Source of the DNA: Oryzias latipes
Lineage: Eukaryota > Chordata > Actinopteri > Beloniformes > Adrianichthyidae
Direction of reading: 5' to 3'
DNA length: 64,000 bases
Assembly (NCBI RefSeq): GCF_002234675.1
Contig: NC_019875.2
Span: 28,021,818 to 28,085,817, forward strand
This document shows, piece by piece, positions 26,122 through 37,816 of this stretch. How positions within the stretch are numbered: the first letter of the stretch is position 1; every line of letters begins with the position of its first letter. Under the pieces are notes generated by a model. The model made no database searches. It worked only from the letters and a program-made list of their open reading frames with translations, and was not told where the DNA came from. The translations under genes and the position numbers were made by a program.

Positions 26122-28026
26122 ATGGACAGAGAGGCGTACCGTTACTGCAGCAGCCTGGTCAGCATCCCCCGGCAGTCCTATGAGCAGTTCTGGTCCTCAC
26201 ACTTCGTAGACTACATCGATAAGGACATCAACTATTCGAAATTTTTAAAGAAATATTTACTGCCCAACCGGCCCTGCGTGTTTTCGAGAAAGTTCACAGA
26301 CAACTGGAAGTGCAGACAGCAGTGGGTAACAGAGGAGGGGAAGCCGAGTTTTCAAAAATTGCTCCAAGACTTTGGTAAATTAATTAAGACTGTTGTTGTG
26401 ATGACGTCATGAATATATAGTGTATGTCAGCTAATGCCTGTCTGTTTTGAAATATCAGATGAAACTCTAGTTCCTGTTGCAAACTGTAATGCAAAGGAAT
26501 ACAATGCAAACCCCAAACAAGTGATGCAGTTTAAAGAGTTTATACACTATTGGAAGGAATACGTCCAGAACGGTCACTCATCCCGGAAAGGATGTCTTTA
26601 TCTGAAAGACTGGCACATGGCAAGGTATCCTGTGTCTCAGTTTTACATTGAGAATTGCTGATGTATGTGATTCTATACAAACGATCTGCATTAATCATTA
26701 AAAATGTCCAACAGAGACTTTCCTGAACATGGTGTTTATTCAACACCAGTATTCTTCTCCTCTGACTGGCTTAATGAATACTGGGATACACTTGAAGTAG
26801 ATGACTATCGGTTCGTCTATATGGGCCCTAAAGGGTCGTGGTAGGAAGAAATCCAACAAAGTCTCAGTAGAATTTGCGTCAGTCAGGCGTGTTTTTCTTA
26901 CGTTGAGTTTTGTTTTCACCAGGACCCCGTTCCACGCCGATGTGTTCCGCTCCTACAGCTGGTCTGCAAACATCTGCGGCAGAAAGAAGTGGCTCCTGTA
27001 TCCTCCGGGTCAGGAGGACTTTTTACGAGACACGCACGGCAACTTACCCTATGACGTTACATCGGCTGAGCTCCGTGACAGCGGTCTTTTCCCGCGCTTT
27101 GAAGAAGCCTGCCAGCCTCTTGAAATCATTCAGGAGGCTGGGGAAATCATGTTTGTGCCAAGTGGCTGGCACCATCAAGTTTATAATCTGGTGAGGACTG
27201 TCAAATATATCAAACATTTTAAAATTTGAAATATTGTATTAAAGAGGGTTTATTTTTTGTGCATTCCTAAACAAGACAAGCCGTTATTTATCTCACGATG
27301 GGGACATTCTTTTGTCTGCAGCAGCAAACAAGACAACAAAATAACAAAAGTGACAATCAAATTAATCATCATGGTTACTGGTGTGTGGCAGCAAGGCTCA
27401 GCAGCTCTGCCTTTTCGTGTTCTTCTAAATGCAGGTTTGTTTGTTTTTTGTCCCAGGAGGACACCATCTCCATTAATCACAACTGGCTAAATGGCTGCAA
27501 CATTGATATCATGTGGCAGTTCCTCCAGAAAGAGCTGTCCTCTGTTCAAAAAGAGATAGATGAGTGGAGAAATACAATGGACTCATGGCACCAGCACTGT
27601 CAGGTACTGTTCACAGCTTTTTTTTCCCTTTTTCTTTTGAGACATTCTGAGAAATGCAGCAATTTTACGATTGATTGTCCTTTTTTTCAGGTCATAATGA
27701 AAGCATGCTCAGGCATCGATTACATAGAATTTGCATCTTTCTTGAAAATCATTGCCGAAAACCGGATGGCCTTCCTGAATGCTTGCACCTCTGGTGATTC
27801 TTCCGACTATGCACGGCCCCTCTCGGAGACCCTGACCACACTTGGACCTTACCACGCTGCCTTTGACCTACAAAGAGTGGCTAACATCATCGAGTGCCTC
27901 CTGTGCAACGAGGATTTCAAACAGCTTGATCACTCAACACTGACTTTGCAGCCAGAAACCATGTTACAGCAAATCCAAGACACCATACAGTCCACAAGGG
28001 GGCAGCATCTCCTTTATCAGGAATAG
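26122..28026 (+). CDS. jmjd4: JMJD4, JmjC-domain lysyl hydroxylase (6 exons)
   Basis: Exons are 26122-26374, 26459-26624, 26715-26840, 26923-27190, 27457-27603 and 27691-28026. All introns are GT-AG, and the joined frame is 431 residues (human about 460). The first ATG (26122) opens MDREAYRYC; an upstream in-frame TTG is ignored. The JmjC fold carries the iron ligands HAD (His186, Asp188) and a distal His in GWHHQVYN (His265/266). A helical C-terminal region follows. JMJD4 uses Fe(II) and 2-oxoglutarate to hydroxylate a lysine of the release factor eRF1, aiding stop-codon recognition. A polyadenylation signal AATAAA follows at about 28068. It is divergent from snap47 and convergent with iba57. 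Introns are small (84-266 bp). Confidence 0.95.
27992..28008 (+). promoter_or_regulatory. CTCF-like motif in last jmjd4 exon
   Basis: CCACAAGGGGGCAGCAT closely matches the CTCF core (CCACNAGGGGGCAG). It overlaps codons near the protein C-terminus, just before the tail-to-tail boundary with iba57. Coding constraint alone could also produce it. Confidence 0.5.
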
Positions 28027-28067
28027 TTGGCCCCCTGGTTTTAATATTATCTGGTATTTGCTTGAAA

Positions 28068-28073
28068 AATAAA
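28068..28073 (+). terminator. Poly(A) signal of jmjd4
   Basis: AATAAA lies about 42 bp after the stop codon, followed by a T-rich run. This implies a very short 3' UTR. Confidence 0.55.
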
Positions 28074-28405
28074 AAAGGTGCCAATTTTTTTTGCTCCGAG
28101 GAATATTATTGAAGCTTGACATGATTTGCAGTCAACAATTTGGCTTCTGAATGTCTTTGTTTTTGCACTAAAGGTATAAAAATAAAAACAATAAACATTT
28201 TTTTTGTTACTATTACTTTATTATATAAGAAAAAAATCACTTTAAAGTTTGTCACAAACTCAGAAACTGCAAAGCTGTTTGATAAATAATGCAAATAACA
28301 AGAAAAACTTTCTCTAGTGCAGATAAAACAGTGTAACCTTAGGATTCGGTCAATGAGGAATCTGTCACATGTGATGGACGTCACATTTCAATAACCCCCC
28401 CCCTC

Positions 28406-30888
28406 TCAAATGACTTTCACATCTTTGGGCCACCAGTCTGGCACTGAGGCCTCAAGCGTCACGGTGCTGTCGTCCGAACATTTGAGCGTCAACATCTCTT
28501 TGGCGTGAGCTGTGCGGATTAGGCTCAGACCCAGTTCTCCAACCCCGGCGCGGTGCTTCCCAGCCGCCTTACCCGACTGCGTCTGGAGTAATGTTTCCCC
28601 CTGAAGGCCTTTAGGCGGAGATGACAGCCGCACTGGCATGAGGCGTTTCCGTACCACACCGGTGTGATGCGTTCTGGCTGTGAGCTCTTGGCCGATGTAA
28701 CAGCCTTTGCTAAAGCTGATGCCCTGCATGAAGACGAGGTTCGACTCCAGTGGTAGTGCCACTCCAGGAGGAAGGTCTTTCACTCCCTCAGGAACGCCTG
28801 AGAAAAAATGACAGCCGATTCACATTACTGTTGTGAACTCTGATATCAAGACAGGATTCTTAATTTATTAAAACTTCACCAATCGTTTTTGTTCATACCT
28901 ATTCTATAGCGATGTTTCTGGTACTCCTCTGTGTCGCCCTTTTCACAAGGTACAATGAGATCCAAGGGGTCTGTTTCCCTCTGTAACACCAGTCTCCAAC
29001 CCATCTGAGAAGTTCGGGGATCAGCCTCCCATACCAGAGCTTTCTCAGGGGCAGAGAGTTCAGGTTGACCGGCCTCCTGGTCGGGACGGTTTTGCAGGGA
29101 AAGCACGGCCCACACAGAGAGCTCTGGACAGGGACTAATGCTGACCTTTCTCCTTATCTTATAAACTCTCAAATGTCTTAAAACCGAGTCGTGAACTGTT
29201 GTGTCACACTCCAGGAAAACACCCAGTCCTTCAGCTTCTTTCATTCTGAAGGAAAAATACAACCAGAACAAAAGTCTCACTAAATGGAACATTATCATTT
29301 GTAATCATCAATGTCCTTTTGCTAAAAACAGACAAAAAAACATGTAAATCTGGACAACATGCTGCATTCAAGTGCTTTGGTGAATATTGGTGTTGAATTT
29401 CCTTAAACTAAGAAATTATCTGCTTAGATGTAAAGCATATTGTCAAGTGTTTCCTCAGATAAACTTAAATATATTTTAATAAAAATAGAAACTGAAATTC
29501 AAATTAGGGAAAAACTGATCCCACCAAATACGCAAAACAGTTTCATGTACACAATAGGGCTTTACTTCAACTCAAATAGAAGAAAAATAAAGTCAAAATA
29601 GTTATTCAAGTATAAGTATAGAAGTGTTTGGCTTAATAAATATACATGCACTGAATAACAGTTTAGCTTTTGGTCGTTTTTGAGCTTTTTTCTCTCTACT
29701 TTTCTACATTTTATTCTGTTAATTTTTATTTAAAACTTTTTTTTGTGGCAATGTTGAGATCAATCTATTTAGTGCAACCCCAGCTTTTTTTTTCCTGCGG
29801 ATATAATTTTATTTTATTTTACAATAATTCCACAGTAAGCCTGAAACTGAAAAACTCTCAATATATTTTGTCATTTGTTGTTTACTGCAAAAAGAAAACA
29901 TGCAAAACATGAGATAAGACCGTTTTTATATTTTATAACAAGGATTAAACATGTAGACTATGTATGACATACATAAATCTACAAAAAAAGAAATACAAGG
30001 TCAAAACATTCACAAACTGAAAAATAAAACAAAAAACAGGCGCAGCGCCATTTAAAGTTCCATAGATTTATTCCAAGGGGATCGCAAACAAAAATATAAA
30101 CAAACATTACTGTAAATGTGCGTGCAGTTCAAGATATTAAATTAATATTTAAGTCATCTAAATAAAAAACAGTATTTTTTTTTTATGTACAAGGTTGTGC
30201 AACATTAGATTGTTTGCTGATCTTAACTATTCCAATGTTAAAGATAATGTTGATTAATAAAGTAATACATGAATAAATAAATTGAAAATATAAACTGAAG
30301 TGTTCCTTATAAGTAACGGAGTAAATGTGTATTTCTTATTTTAATCGAAGAGCAAATTGAGCTGCTCAAAGACTGAGAAGCCCTTTTTTAAAATAAAGTT
30401 TCATTTGAAACAGATGTGACGTCACTGCCACAGTTTCCAGCTGGTGGCGTTTGTCTTTGCTCCGCATTAATGCGTGGACGCACCGCGTGGAGACCTTTTC
30501 CCTGGCGTGAACCGTGTCAGGGCTGTGAAGTGTCCACAGGTAACTCTCACCTGTACAGCATGACGTCATACAGCGTCCTTCCTTGCACATTCAGCATGTG
30601 GGCGTACATGGCGGCTGCCTGTCCCGGCTCTTCCAGCAGCCCCATGTCGTTCGTGATGAGCCCCTGCAGGAACGGGCTGGTGTCCGTCCCGTGGATCTTC
30701 AGGAGGGCCCTGTGCGGGAGCGGGTAGCACACGAGCTTCGCCAGGTCATGGCTGTCCGCGCTCTGGCTGTACTTGTTGTTGTTGTTGCTCCATAAACAAC
30801 AGGCTGCTGCGGCGGGCAGACCGGCGCGTTTTCTCGCGTGGACACCGAGACACGTAAACACTCCGCGGGTAAACGGCACGAGCCCCAT
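28406..30888 (-). CDS. iba57: IBA57, mitochondrial iron-sulfur assembly factor (3 exons)
   Basis: Exons on the minus strand are 30888-30551, 29245-28899 and 28797-28406, with GT-AG introns. The joined frame encodes 358 residues (human 356). The start is the ATG at 30888 opening [11 protein letters not shown], which begins an Arg/Ala-rich mitochondrial presequence. The open frame extends upstream to 31047 but without homology. The family signature [12 protein letters not shown] (Cys261) is encoded by exon 3. The protein belongs to the GcvT/YgfZ folate-binding family. With ISCA1/ISCA2 it matures 4Fe-4S clusters for lipoate synthase, aconitase and complex I in the mitochondrial matrix. Its 3' end faces jmjd4, with 380 bp between stop codons. 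A minus-strand AATAAA (plus TTTATT) lies near 28215. Confidence 0.95.
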
Positions 30889-31080
30889 GTTTTGTTTTTG
30901 TTTTTTACAAACGAGTGTATGAAGACGTTCAAAAATACTCACTACTGTGAAGCAGCGACCCCCGACACGACGAGAACATTTCCGACGGACGGATCCATTT
31001 TGATGCCCCACAATGCATTGCTCGATAACAGAGGAGCACGTGAGCACTCGGTTGACGTAAAAGGGGGCGGGGCAGTACTA
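30889..31080 (-). promoter_or_regulatory. iba57 promoter region
   Basis: Upstream of the iba57 start codon lie CCCCACAATGCATTG (31006-31020), resembling the ZNF143/THAP11 element, a CACGTG E-box (31037-31042) and a GC box GGGGGCGGGG (31063-31072). The mix is typical of TATA-less nuclear genes for mitochondrial proteins. Exact transcription starts are not visible. Confidence 0.5.
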
Positions 31081-33177
31081 CCCATTGAACATTGTGGCAT
31101 CTGAAATGATGTTAAATCTTAAAATAAACAATTTATATAAAGTTTAAATGTTTTGTTGTAATAAAAAATATAAATTTATTTTCTTTTTATTATTATTATT
31201 GTTATCATTGTTGTTATTAGTGTTATTATTATTTTCTGACAAATAGCAGTCTAAAAATAAATCAACTTTGATTAAGATCATTACATAAATGTCTTTTCAA
31301 AATAATTTCACTAATTTCAGGCAAATGTGTTTGATCTCTGAGTCATGTTCAGACTCAATTGAAATAGGTTCCTTAAGAAGGCATCACATCTCAAATAGTG
31401 ATAATAACAATAAAACAAATAATGATATCTAATGTGCCAAAGACACATTTTATTTAACTTAAAAATTTATCTTTGAACGCTGGAGTTCATTTGTCCATTT
31501 TCTTAACCCACTATATCTCTTTTGGGGTTAAGGGGTTGCTGGAGCCTATCACAGCTACAGTTGGGCTAAGGCGGGGCATCCAAAACACATTGAAGGTTGT
31601 GGACCAAACAGGGTAAACCTATGTTGAACACACTAAAACTAAAATTTTAAAACTTAAAAAATAGACTGAAAGTATTATTCCGGAAGAAATCAACTTAAAC
31701 CTTAAATGAATTATATTTTTATCTCCATAAAAATATATCATTTCAAAATTATACATGTTAGGAATAAAAGTAAACATTAAAAGAAAGACAAAAAGCAGTG
31801 ACATTTCTCTACTCTTATGGCATTTTATATTAAAAATAAATGTACATTTTAAATATACCATAATGTTTTGCTTTCCATAAAAATATATATCCTGTCAAAA
31901 TTACCCAAATTCAAAAATAGAAAATAAAATCAGAAAAAAATCAATCAAATTTGTGCTTTTTCAGCATTAAATCGAATTCTGTTTTCTTTGGTCTTGGGTC
32001 ATTTTATCAAAGCTGGACATCCTGGCCTGGCATCATTTTCTGTCAACAGGTCGGTTTGTGTTTGGTGTGAAGATATGTGTTGTGGAGGTTCTCAGGATGG
32101 ACTGCAGGTGCTCATCAGTAAAAAGACACCCGTGGTCTGTATTGGTGGTCTTCATCAAAGAAGAGCTTCTCACACAGAAATGTGCTTCCAAACATGCACA
32201 AAGTTGGAGCCGCATGTGGACGGAGAGGGGACATTTCTGCAGAAATGGAGAGAAAAACAATTTTGCCTTCAGTGTGCCAAAATACTGCTGTTTTTTTAAT
32301 TTTTTTATTAAAAATAAAACCTAACTAACATGTAATACTTGATAACCCAAAAAATCTATTAGCCCATATGTGTTTACGCAAAATTGTCATCCCCGGCCAT
32401 TTTCTCAGCTAGCAGACTGGACGTTTCACAAAATCATACATCAAATAAATCTGTAATCAATCAATACTTAAATACCTTTTCTCAGAAGCAAAAAATGTAT
32501 AAAACAAAGCCACACTTGGAACAGATTTCAATAACTTCATTTATTTAAAAAAAGAAATCTTCAGAAGGCAGTCTATGTACACTAAATTCTCTTGACTTTT
32601 TAGAAAAAAAGGAAGCTTTTCATTTTAAAGTGCTTGTCTGTAATGCCATTTTGTTAAACCCAAAGAAATGCTTTGCATCATTGTTTCCCTCATATTATTA
32701 GTCAGTGTGACTCCGCCTCCTTTTGTCCTATGGAAATGTTCCTTAGATCATGTTTTTACTAAATAACTTTTCTGAACAAGGTTGACTTTATGAAACAGCG
32801 TGAAATGAGTCTGAAAAAAAATCGGCTTTTTGTGTGCTATAACTGCACTGATGCAAACAACTGTTTTGATGAGACTATTTCAGAGACACTACTGTTACCG
32901 CGTTAGATCAGGGAAGCAGAGAGTTCCTATAAAGCAGGAAATATGAACTGAACGACTCATTCATCATCTCATAAAGAAAATAACACAACAGTCTGTAAAT
33001 GTTTTAGGCACTTTAAGATGTGAAAACAGTGAAGGCAGGATAAGATAGAACTAATTTGCCAAGTGTGACTCGATCTGTGACGTAAAATGGACAACTTTGT
33101 TTGATCAAACTAATGATAATCGAAATATTTCCATTGCATCTAATTTGAATTAGCATCAAATTGCAAATTCTTTCATT
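31081..33177. other. Gene-free interval iba57-gjc2, left part
   Basis: AT-rich DNA with an (ATT)n-like stretch near 31185-31230 and a degenerate teleost repeat at 31490-31610 (the 'GCTGGAGCCTATCACAGCT' type, class uncertain). The frames present lack any family resemblance. Nothing else could be supported. Confidence 0.45.
31490..31610 (+). repeat. Degenerate dispersed repeat
   Basis: It contains CATTTTCTTAACCCACTATA followed by GGGGTTAAGGGGTTGCTGGAGCCTATCACAGCT and GGCGGGGCATCC in one 120-bp block. I recognise this as a worn copy of a very common teleost dispersed repeat; the family name is not certain. Confidence 0.45.
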
Positions 33178-33791
33178 TTAAAGTCCCACTCCAACTACAT
33201 TTTGATCTTTTTTTAAAGCGTTCCCAGTGGTGTCTTATTTATGATTATGGTGTTTTTAGGCAAAATAAAAAGAAAACTGTTTTTTTGTTGGACAAAGTTG
33301 GTACAACGCGCCAGGAGTTCATTAGAAATTCCCCCCTGAGTTATAGGCGGGACTGCTGACGCGGAAGTAAGCCTCCACTGATATCCCATCATCCTTTTGT
33401 TTAGACTCTCTCCTGCCAGCTGACAGCCCCTTACAACTCTAAGCTAACATTAGCGATGAAACAAAAATGGCGAACAATATCGGAGCTATCCAACCATACG
33501 GCTGTAAAGCAAGATTCCACCTCAGACGAGTAAAACAAAGGCATTACCATATCTATTTTTCTGTAAGTGGATGCATCAGAATGAAGCGAAACAGGGAGGG
33601 AGACTTTGGCCCACCCTCTTTACTAAAGAAAGCTGTTTCAAACATGTTTTCTCTGATTCTGATTTGAACAAAGAAGTACTCAGAAAAGAAGTTTTAATCT
33701 TAAATTGTTTTGTCTTCCATCATGAGGAAAATACCACAAGAGCATGTTAAAAACAACAAAAAACACACATTTCATTGGAGTGGGTCTTTAA
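33178..33791 (+). repeat. TTAA-family repeat, copy A (full length)
   Basis: TTAA at 33178-33181 and again at 33788-33791 flank a 606-bp unit. Its ends are inverted: left AGTCCCACTCCAA, and the right end reversed is AGACCCACTCCAA. A TTAA duplication with short inverted ends fits a non-autonomous piggyBac- or Kolobok-type DNA transposon. The unit contains the remains of a short frame beginning ATGGCGAACAATATCGGAGC (33467), which is also seen in copy B. It is probably immobile and has no transposase. Confidence 0.7.
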
Positions 33792-34313
33792 GCAAGATCT
33801 TATGTCTGACCGCTTCACTATAATGACTTTGCAGGCAATAACGGAAGATATGTAGTGATGACAAACATGCATCTTAAGTCTTTCTTCAGAACTAAGTTAT
33901 TGTGCAACCGCATTTTATTTCATTTCACCTTGAATTCTTGAATTAAAAAAAAAAGAACCACAGAGCCTCCATGTTTTCATGAATCCAGTTCATTTATAAT
34001 ATGATAATGGACGTAGTCTGTTTCATTTCTTTTTTTTTATTGTTATGGCTAAATTAGCTATGCTTACATATGTTAACTATCCAATATCTACGGTGTAACA
34101 CGACTCACTATGGTGATGTGACAGATTTGTGATCTTAGATCTGAGAATTCTTCATGTGTTGTCTTAAAAGCAAAACCTTTCAACCTACGCTACTCTAATT
34201 GTTCAGCTAGTTTGATTGAAATGTTTGTTGTCGTTGTCCACGGTTGAATTTCGAATGCTTATAATCCAGCTGTGTTGCTGTACAGTTGCAGGTGTTGGTA
34301 AGCGCTTAGCTGT

Positions 34314-35570
34314 CTAAATCCAGACAGAGCTCTTTCCGTTCTTCCCCATGGTTGCAGCCTTCTCCACGCTGGTTTTTGGCCTTGCTCCTTGTTTCTCCTG
34401 AACCGAATTGACTCGGTTTTGCTCTGCCATGGTGCCTCCAGACACAGGGCTGCTGGTTCTGGAAGTTGGTTGGTTGGTTTTTGTTTGATAAGTTTGAAAT
34501 GCCATATCGAGCTGCTCCTGTGCAACTCGCAGGTGCCGGTGTAGACTTGCGAGATCAGAGGGGATGTTCTCATCAGGGCTGGTACACTGCTGCTCCTGGG
34601 CCACGTTGGCCATGTTCTGCTCGTGGCCGATGAGGCTGTTGGGGATTCTGTTGGGTTTCTCTGTCTTCATGACCAGGTTATATCCTGGCGGAGAGGCAGG
34701 AATGTTGCGGGAGAAGGGGTAGCCGTAGAACGGCCGTCGGCCCCGGTGTCTCTTCATGCGAAGAGTATCCCGGAGGTTTCCAATCCCTAAATGAAGCATT
34801 TCGCAAACGTTTAACACCAAACAAAGACAGCTCACCACATACATAATCAGGAGGAAGATTGTTTTCTCAGTGGGCCTGGAGATGAAGCAGTCCACTCTGT
34901 GTGGACAGGGCACTCGGTTGCACACGTAGGAGGGATTAACTCGAAAACCATAGAGGAGGTATTGCCCAGCAAGGAAGGCGATTTCAAAAACAGCCCGAGA
35001 CATCAGTTGGAGAACGTAAATTCTCATCAGGCCCTCTTGCATAATTCTTCTTCGTCCGTCGTGTTTTTGCGGCTGTCTGTTAGACCTGCTCGCAGGTTCG
35101 GGCTTTGCTTCCTGCACTTCCAGTGTTTCCTCATAAACCATTGGCTCAGCCTCATCATCCTCTCCTTCCTCCAAGACCTCCTCCAGATGATGGTTTTCTC
35201 TCCATCTGGAGTGCGGCGGAGGCTTCTCACGGAGTCTCTGCTGCTTCCTGCGCTCCACCTCCGAACTTCGGGCTATCTTGTGGATGGCGTATCCCATGTA
35301 CATGACAGAAGGAGTGGAGATCATGATGATCTGGAAGACCCAGAAGCGCACATGTGAGAGTGGAGCGAAGGCATCGTAGCACACGTTGTCGCAGCCCGGC
35401 TGCTTGGTGTTGCAAGTAAACTTGGACTGCTCATCCGAGTAGATGGACTCGCCTCCAACTGCAGTGAGCACAATACGGAAAATGATGAGAACAGTCAGCC
35501 ACACTTTGCCCACAAACGTGGAGTGGTTGTGGATTTCTTCCAGAAGGCGAGTGAGAAAGCTCCAGCTCAT
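34314..35570 (-). CDS. gjc2: Connexin of the Cx47 type (gap junction gamma-2)
   Basis: A single uninterrupted coding exon gives 418 residues, as usual for connexins. The start [18 protein letters not shown] matches the gamma group. Four membrane spans lie near residues 22-41, 76-95, 183-208 and 235-260. Loop 1 has C53-x6-C60-x3-C64 and loop 2 has C217-x4-C222-x5-C228, the conserved disulfide cysteines. The intracellular loop (about 100-178) is acidic. The C-tail ends SVWI, a PDZ ligand. Residues such as [18 protein letters not shown] and the tail near GGTMAEQ favour Cx47 over Cx45, as does the position next to iba57, the same neighbour as in human. It forms intercellular channels, in mammals mainly between glia. 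A likely 5' splice acceptor (TTTTAG) lies about 25 bp before the ATG, so a non-coding first exon lies further upstream. A minus-strand AATAAA lies near 34036. Confidence 0.95.
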   Translation of the reverse strand: MSWSFLTRLLEEIHNHSTFVGKVWLTVLIIFRIVLTAVGGESIYSDEQSKFTCNTKQPGCDNVCYDAFAPLSHVRFWVFQIIMISTPSVMYMGYAIHKIARSSEVERRKQQRLREKPPPHSRWRENHHLEEVLEEGEDDEAEPMVYEETLEVQEAKPEPASRSNRQPQKHDGRRRIMQEGLMRIYVLQLMSRAVFEIAFLAGQYLLYGFRVNPSYVCNRVPCPHRVDCFISRPTEKTIFLLIMYVVSCLCLVLNVCEMLHLGIGNLRDTLRMKRHRGRRPFYGYPFSRNIPASPPGYNLVMKTEKPNRIPNSLIGHEQNMANVAQEQQCTSPDENIPSDLASLHRHLRVAQEQLDMAFQTYQTKTNQPTSRTSSPVSGGTMAEQNRVNSVQEKQGARPKTSVEKAATMGKNGKSSVWI

Positions 35571-37816
35571 GTTGCTCTTTCAAGCTTCTCGCTAAAATCT
35601 TTAAAAAAGAAAAAAAAAAAGAAAGAGAAAGCATTTGTTTAAAACCAGCAATATTTAAGGACTTACTAAAAGCATCAAATGTCGTTTAAATTTAAATATG
35701 ATTAAGTAGCAGGAGTTCAAGTCTGGAAAGTTAAGACATTTTTATTTATGTAGCACAATTCATTCACAGGGTAAGTCAAAGTAACTCACAAAACCAGACA
35801 AAGAAATAAAAACCTCATAGACAACAATAACAACAAATATCCAATTCAAAAGTTAAAAAAAAACTTTATTTAAAAAGAATTCAAAGTTTGGACAAAAGAA
35901 GCTAAAAAGAATAGTTTCTGGCTTTGTCTCGAATTCAAAAAAGATAACATACTTTTGATACGTTTTTGCAATTTTCCCACAAACGGAACCAAAAAGTTTT
36001 TTTTGTACTGACATTTTTTCATAATAGCTTCTAAGATTGTAAAATATTACTATGACCACCTAAAATATGAAATTCCTTCAAGGTTTTTTTGTTTAAAAAA
36101 AATAGCAATGCAGCACAAACCTTAACGAGAAGTGAAATAGTCTTATAAAGCAAGAGCGTAGTTTTCATCTAAAGTTCCTAAACAGGTTTTGTGTTAGTGA
36201 CAAATAAATATCAAATAATTATCTTATATGTTGCTTTTTTATTTCAAGTCCAGGTTTTGCAAAAGTGGGACCGCTTTGATTTAAGGGAATGTACATTATG
36301 TCAGGATTGTATGGTGTAATAGAAAAGAAATGACCGTAAATAGAAGAGGGAAGATTAGAAGACAAGGAGAAAGCGTTCATCAGTCACTTGCAAATGACTG
36401 TCCAATCACTGTCATCCCACATCAGACACAAGAGAAAAACTGGACACTTCAATTGGCCAAAATAATGAAAGTTCAAAGCCGTGAGCTTTTAACAGTGAAA
36501 AAAGATCTAATCTGAGTACAAAACACGCTCAACAAAGATGATGACATAAGATCTCCAAAGGTCATGAGCTCCTCACAGCCTTCATCAAAACATACTCTGC
36601 ATTGAGAAAACAGCATGGCGCTTTCATTCACTGCGTGCGGCTACGGCGTTCATGTTGATCTCATCACTGTGATACTGTCCTCTGTGGCATGAGACGGGCC
36701 ACATCCCAGCCGTCTGACTGTTGTTGCTCTGCTGTGAGGCCTTCCCTCCAGACCCAGCATTGTTGATGCCGGAGAGGGGTACGATGACACCAGTGGTGTC
36801 ATCTGCCATCAGAATGACAGGGCAGAAGGGCTTCAGTGCTTTATGTCTGAATTACAATGCTGTGCACCATAAAATCAAGCCAAAGAGCTTTTTATTTGGA
36901 TATTTATTAGAATGAGCTAAAACAACAATGACAAAATTATTTGAGAAGTTGCTTTTACCCAAATTGGCCAGAAATAGTCACAGTAAATCAGAAGTTGTAT
37001 AATTTTCTTAGCCATTTTTATTTCAAAAATTAGTTACATATTAACTTTTGTAACTTATACTTTTATCTATAAATAAATTGGTAATTTGTTTTTGTAAATA
37101 AAGATAAAAATTGTCCTCATGAAAGTTAAAAATGGCAAAAATTCGCTTTGCATTTGTAAAATCAATTTACATTTGACACAATGAATAGGTTTTACAATAA
37201 GGGATAGGTCCACTATTTATGTTTAAATGATCTGCACCTGTGATGGTAAAATATATATAACTGGTTAAAAGTTAATTCTGTAAAAACGAAAAAGTGAAGT
37301 TAAGCAGAAAAGAGTTAGGATTATATAAGTTTTCTTCCTCCCTTTCAATCAACTAATCATAAACATAAACATAATAGGGGTGGAAATATGTACGTTTGCT
37401 TCTTCTACTCCTTTTTTTCAAGCAACTATTTAAACTTCTTTTGAAAAAAATAGTATTTAATGCTTCCATGTACTGCATGAATATGCGCTAATATGTCTAT
37501 TTATCATTAAGAGTGCTTAAAATTGACTTATTTACGTGTATGTATGCATATGTATATATTTTTTCCCATCAATTTATGATATCTATGTATACATTTATTT
37601 TGTTTGTCTTCTTTAGTTTTATTTTGGTTTGACTGTTTGAAATAAACCAGTCCCAATGCCTTAAAAAATTGCAGAAGACTCAAAAAAAGGGAATACACCG
37701 GTTTTTCTTCACTGTTCATTTCTTGGTAAATTTAAACTAGATTAAAAAACATAAATCGTTTTGTTTTTGTGTGCAATTTAGCACTTGATTTTGTGCACAG
37801 ATTTATATTTCATATG
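35571..37816. other. Interval upstream of gjc2
   Basis: The minus-strand sequence just above the ATG is a pyrimidine-rich tract ending in AG (about 35594), consistent with a 5' UTR intron of gjc2. A worn 'TTTTTATTTATGTAGCACAATTC' type repeat tail starts near 35740. A short open segment at 36624-36811 is listed separately. The remainder is AT-rich with no recognisable content. Confidence 0.45.
36624..36807 (-). other. Possible unassigned terminal coding exon
   Basis: On the minus strand a pyrimidine-rich run (TTCTGCCCTGTCATTCTGATGGCAG) precedes an open segment of about 60 codons. It reads DDTTGVIVPLSG at its start and HSDEINMNAVAARSE then stop at its end. Its base composition is less AT-rich than its surroundings. 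I do not recognise the protein and see no partner exon. It could be a real last exon, a pseudogene scrap or chance. Confidence 0.2.

Noticed and set aside
30889-31047. N-terminal extension of the iba57 frame
   Set aside because: The extra codons lack family similarity and overlap promoter-type motifs. The ATG at 30888 gives the expected length and presequence.
34314-35570. Assignment as gjc1 (Cx45) instead of gjc2
   Set aside because: The extracellular loop 1, fourth membrane span and C-tail resemble Cx47 more, and adjacency to iba57 matches gjc2.
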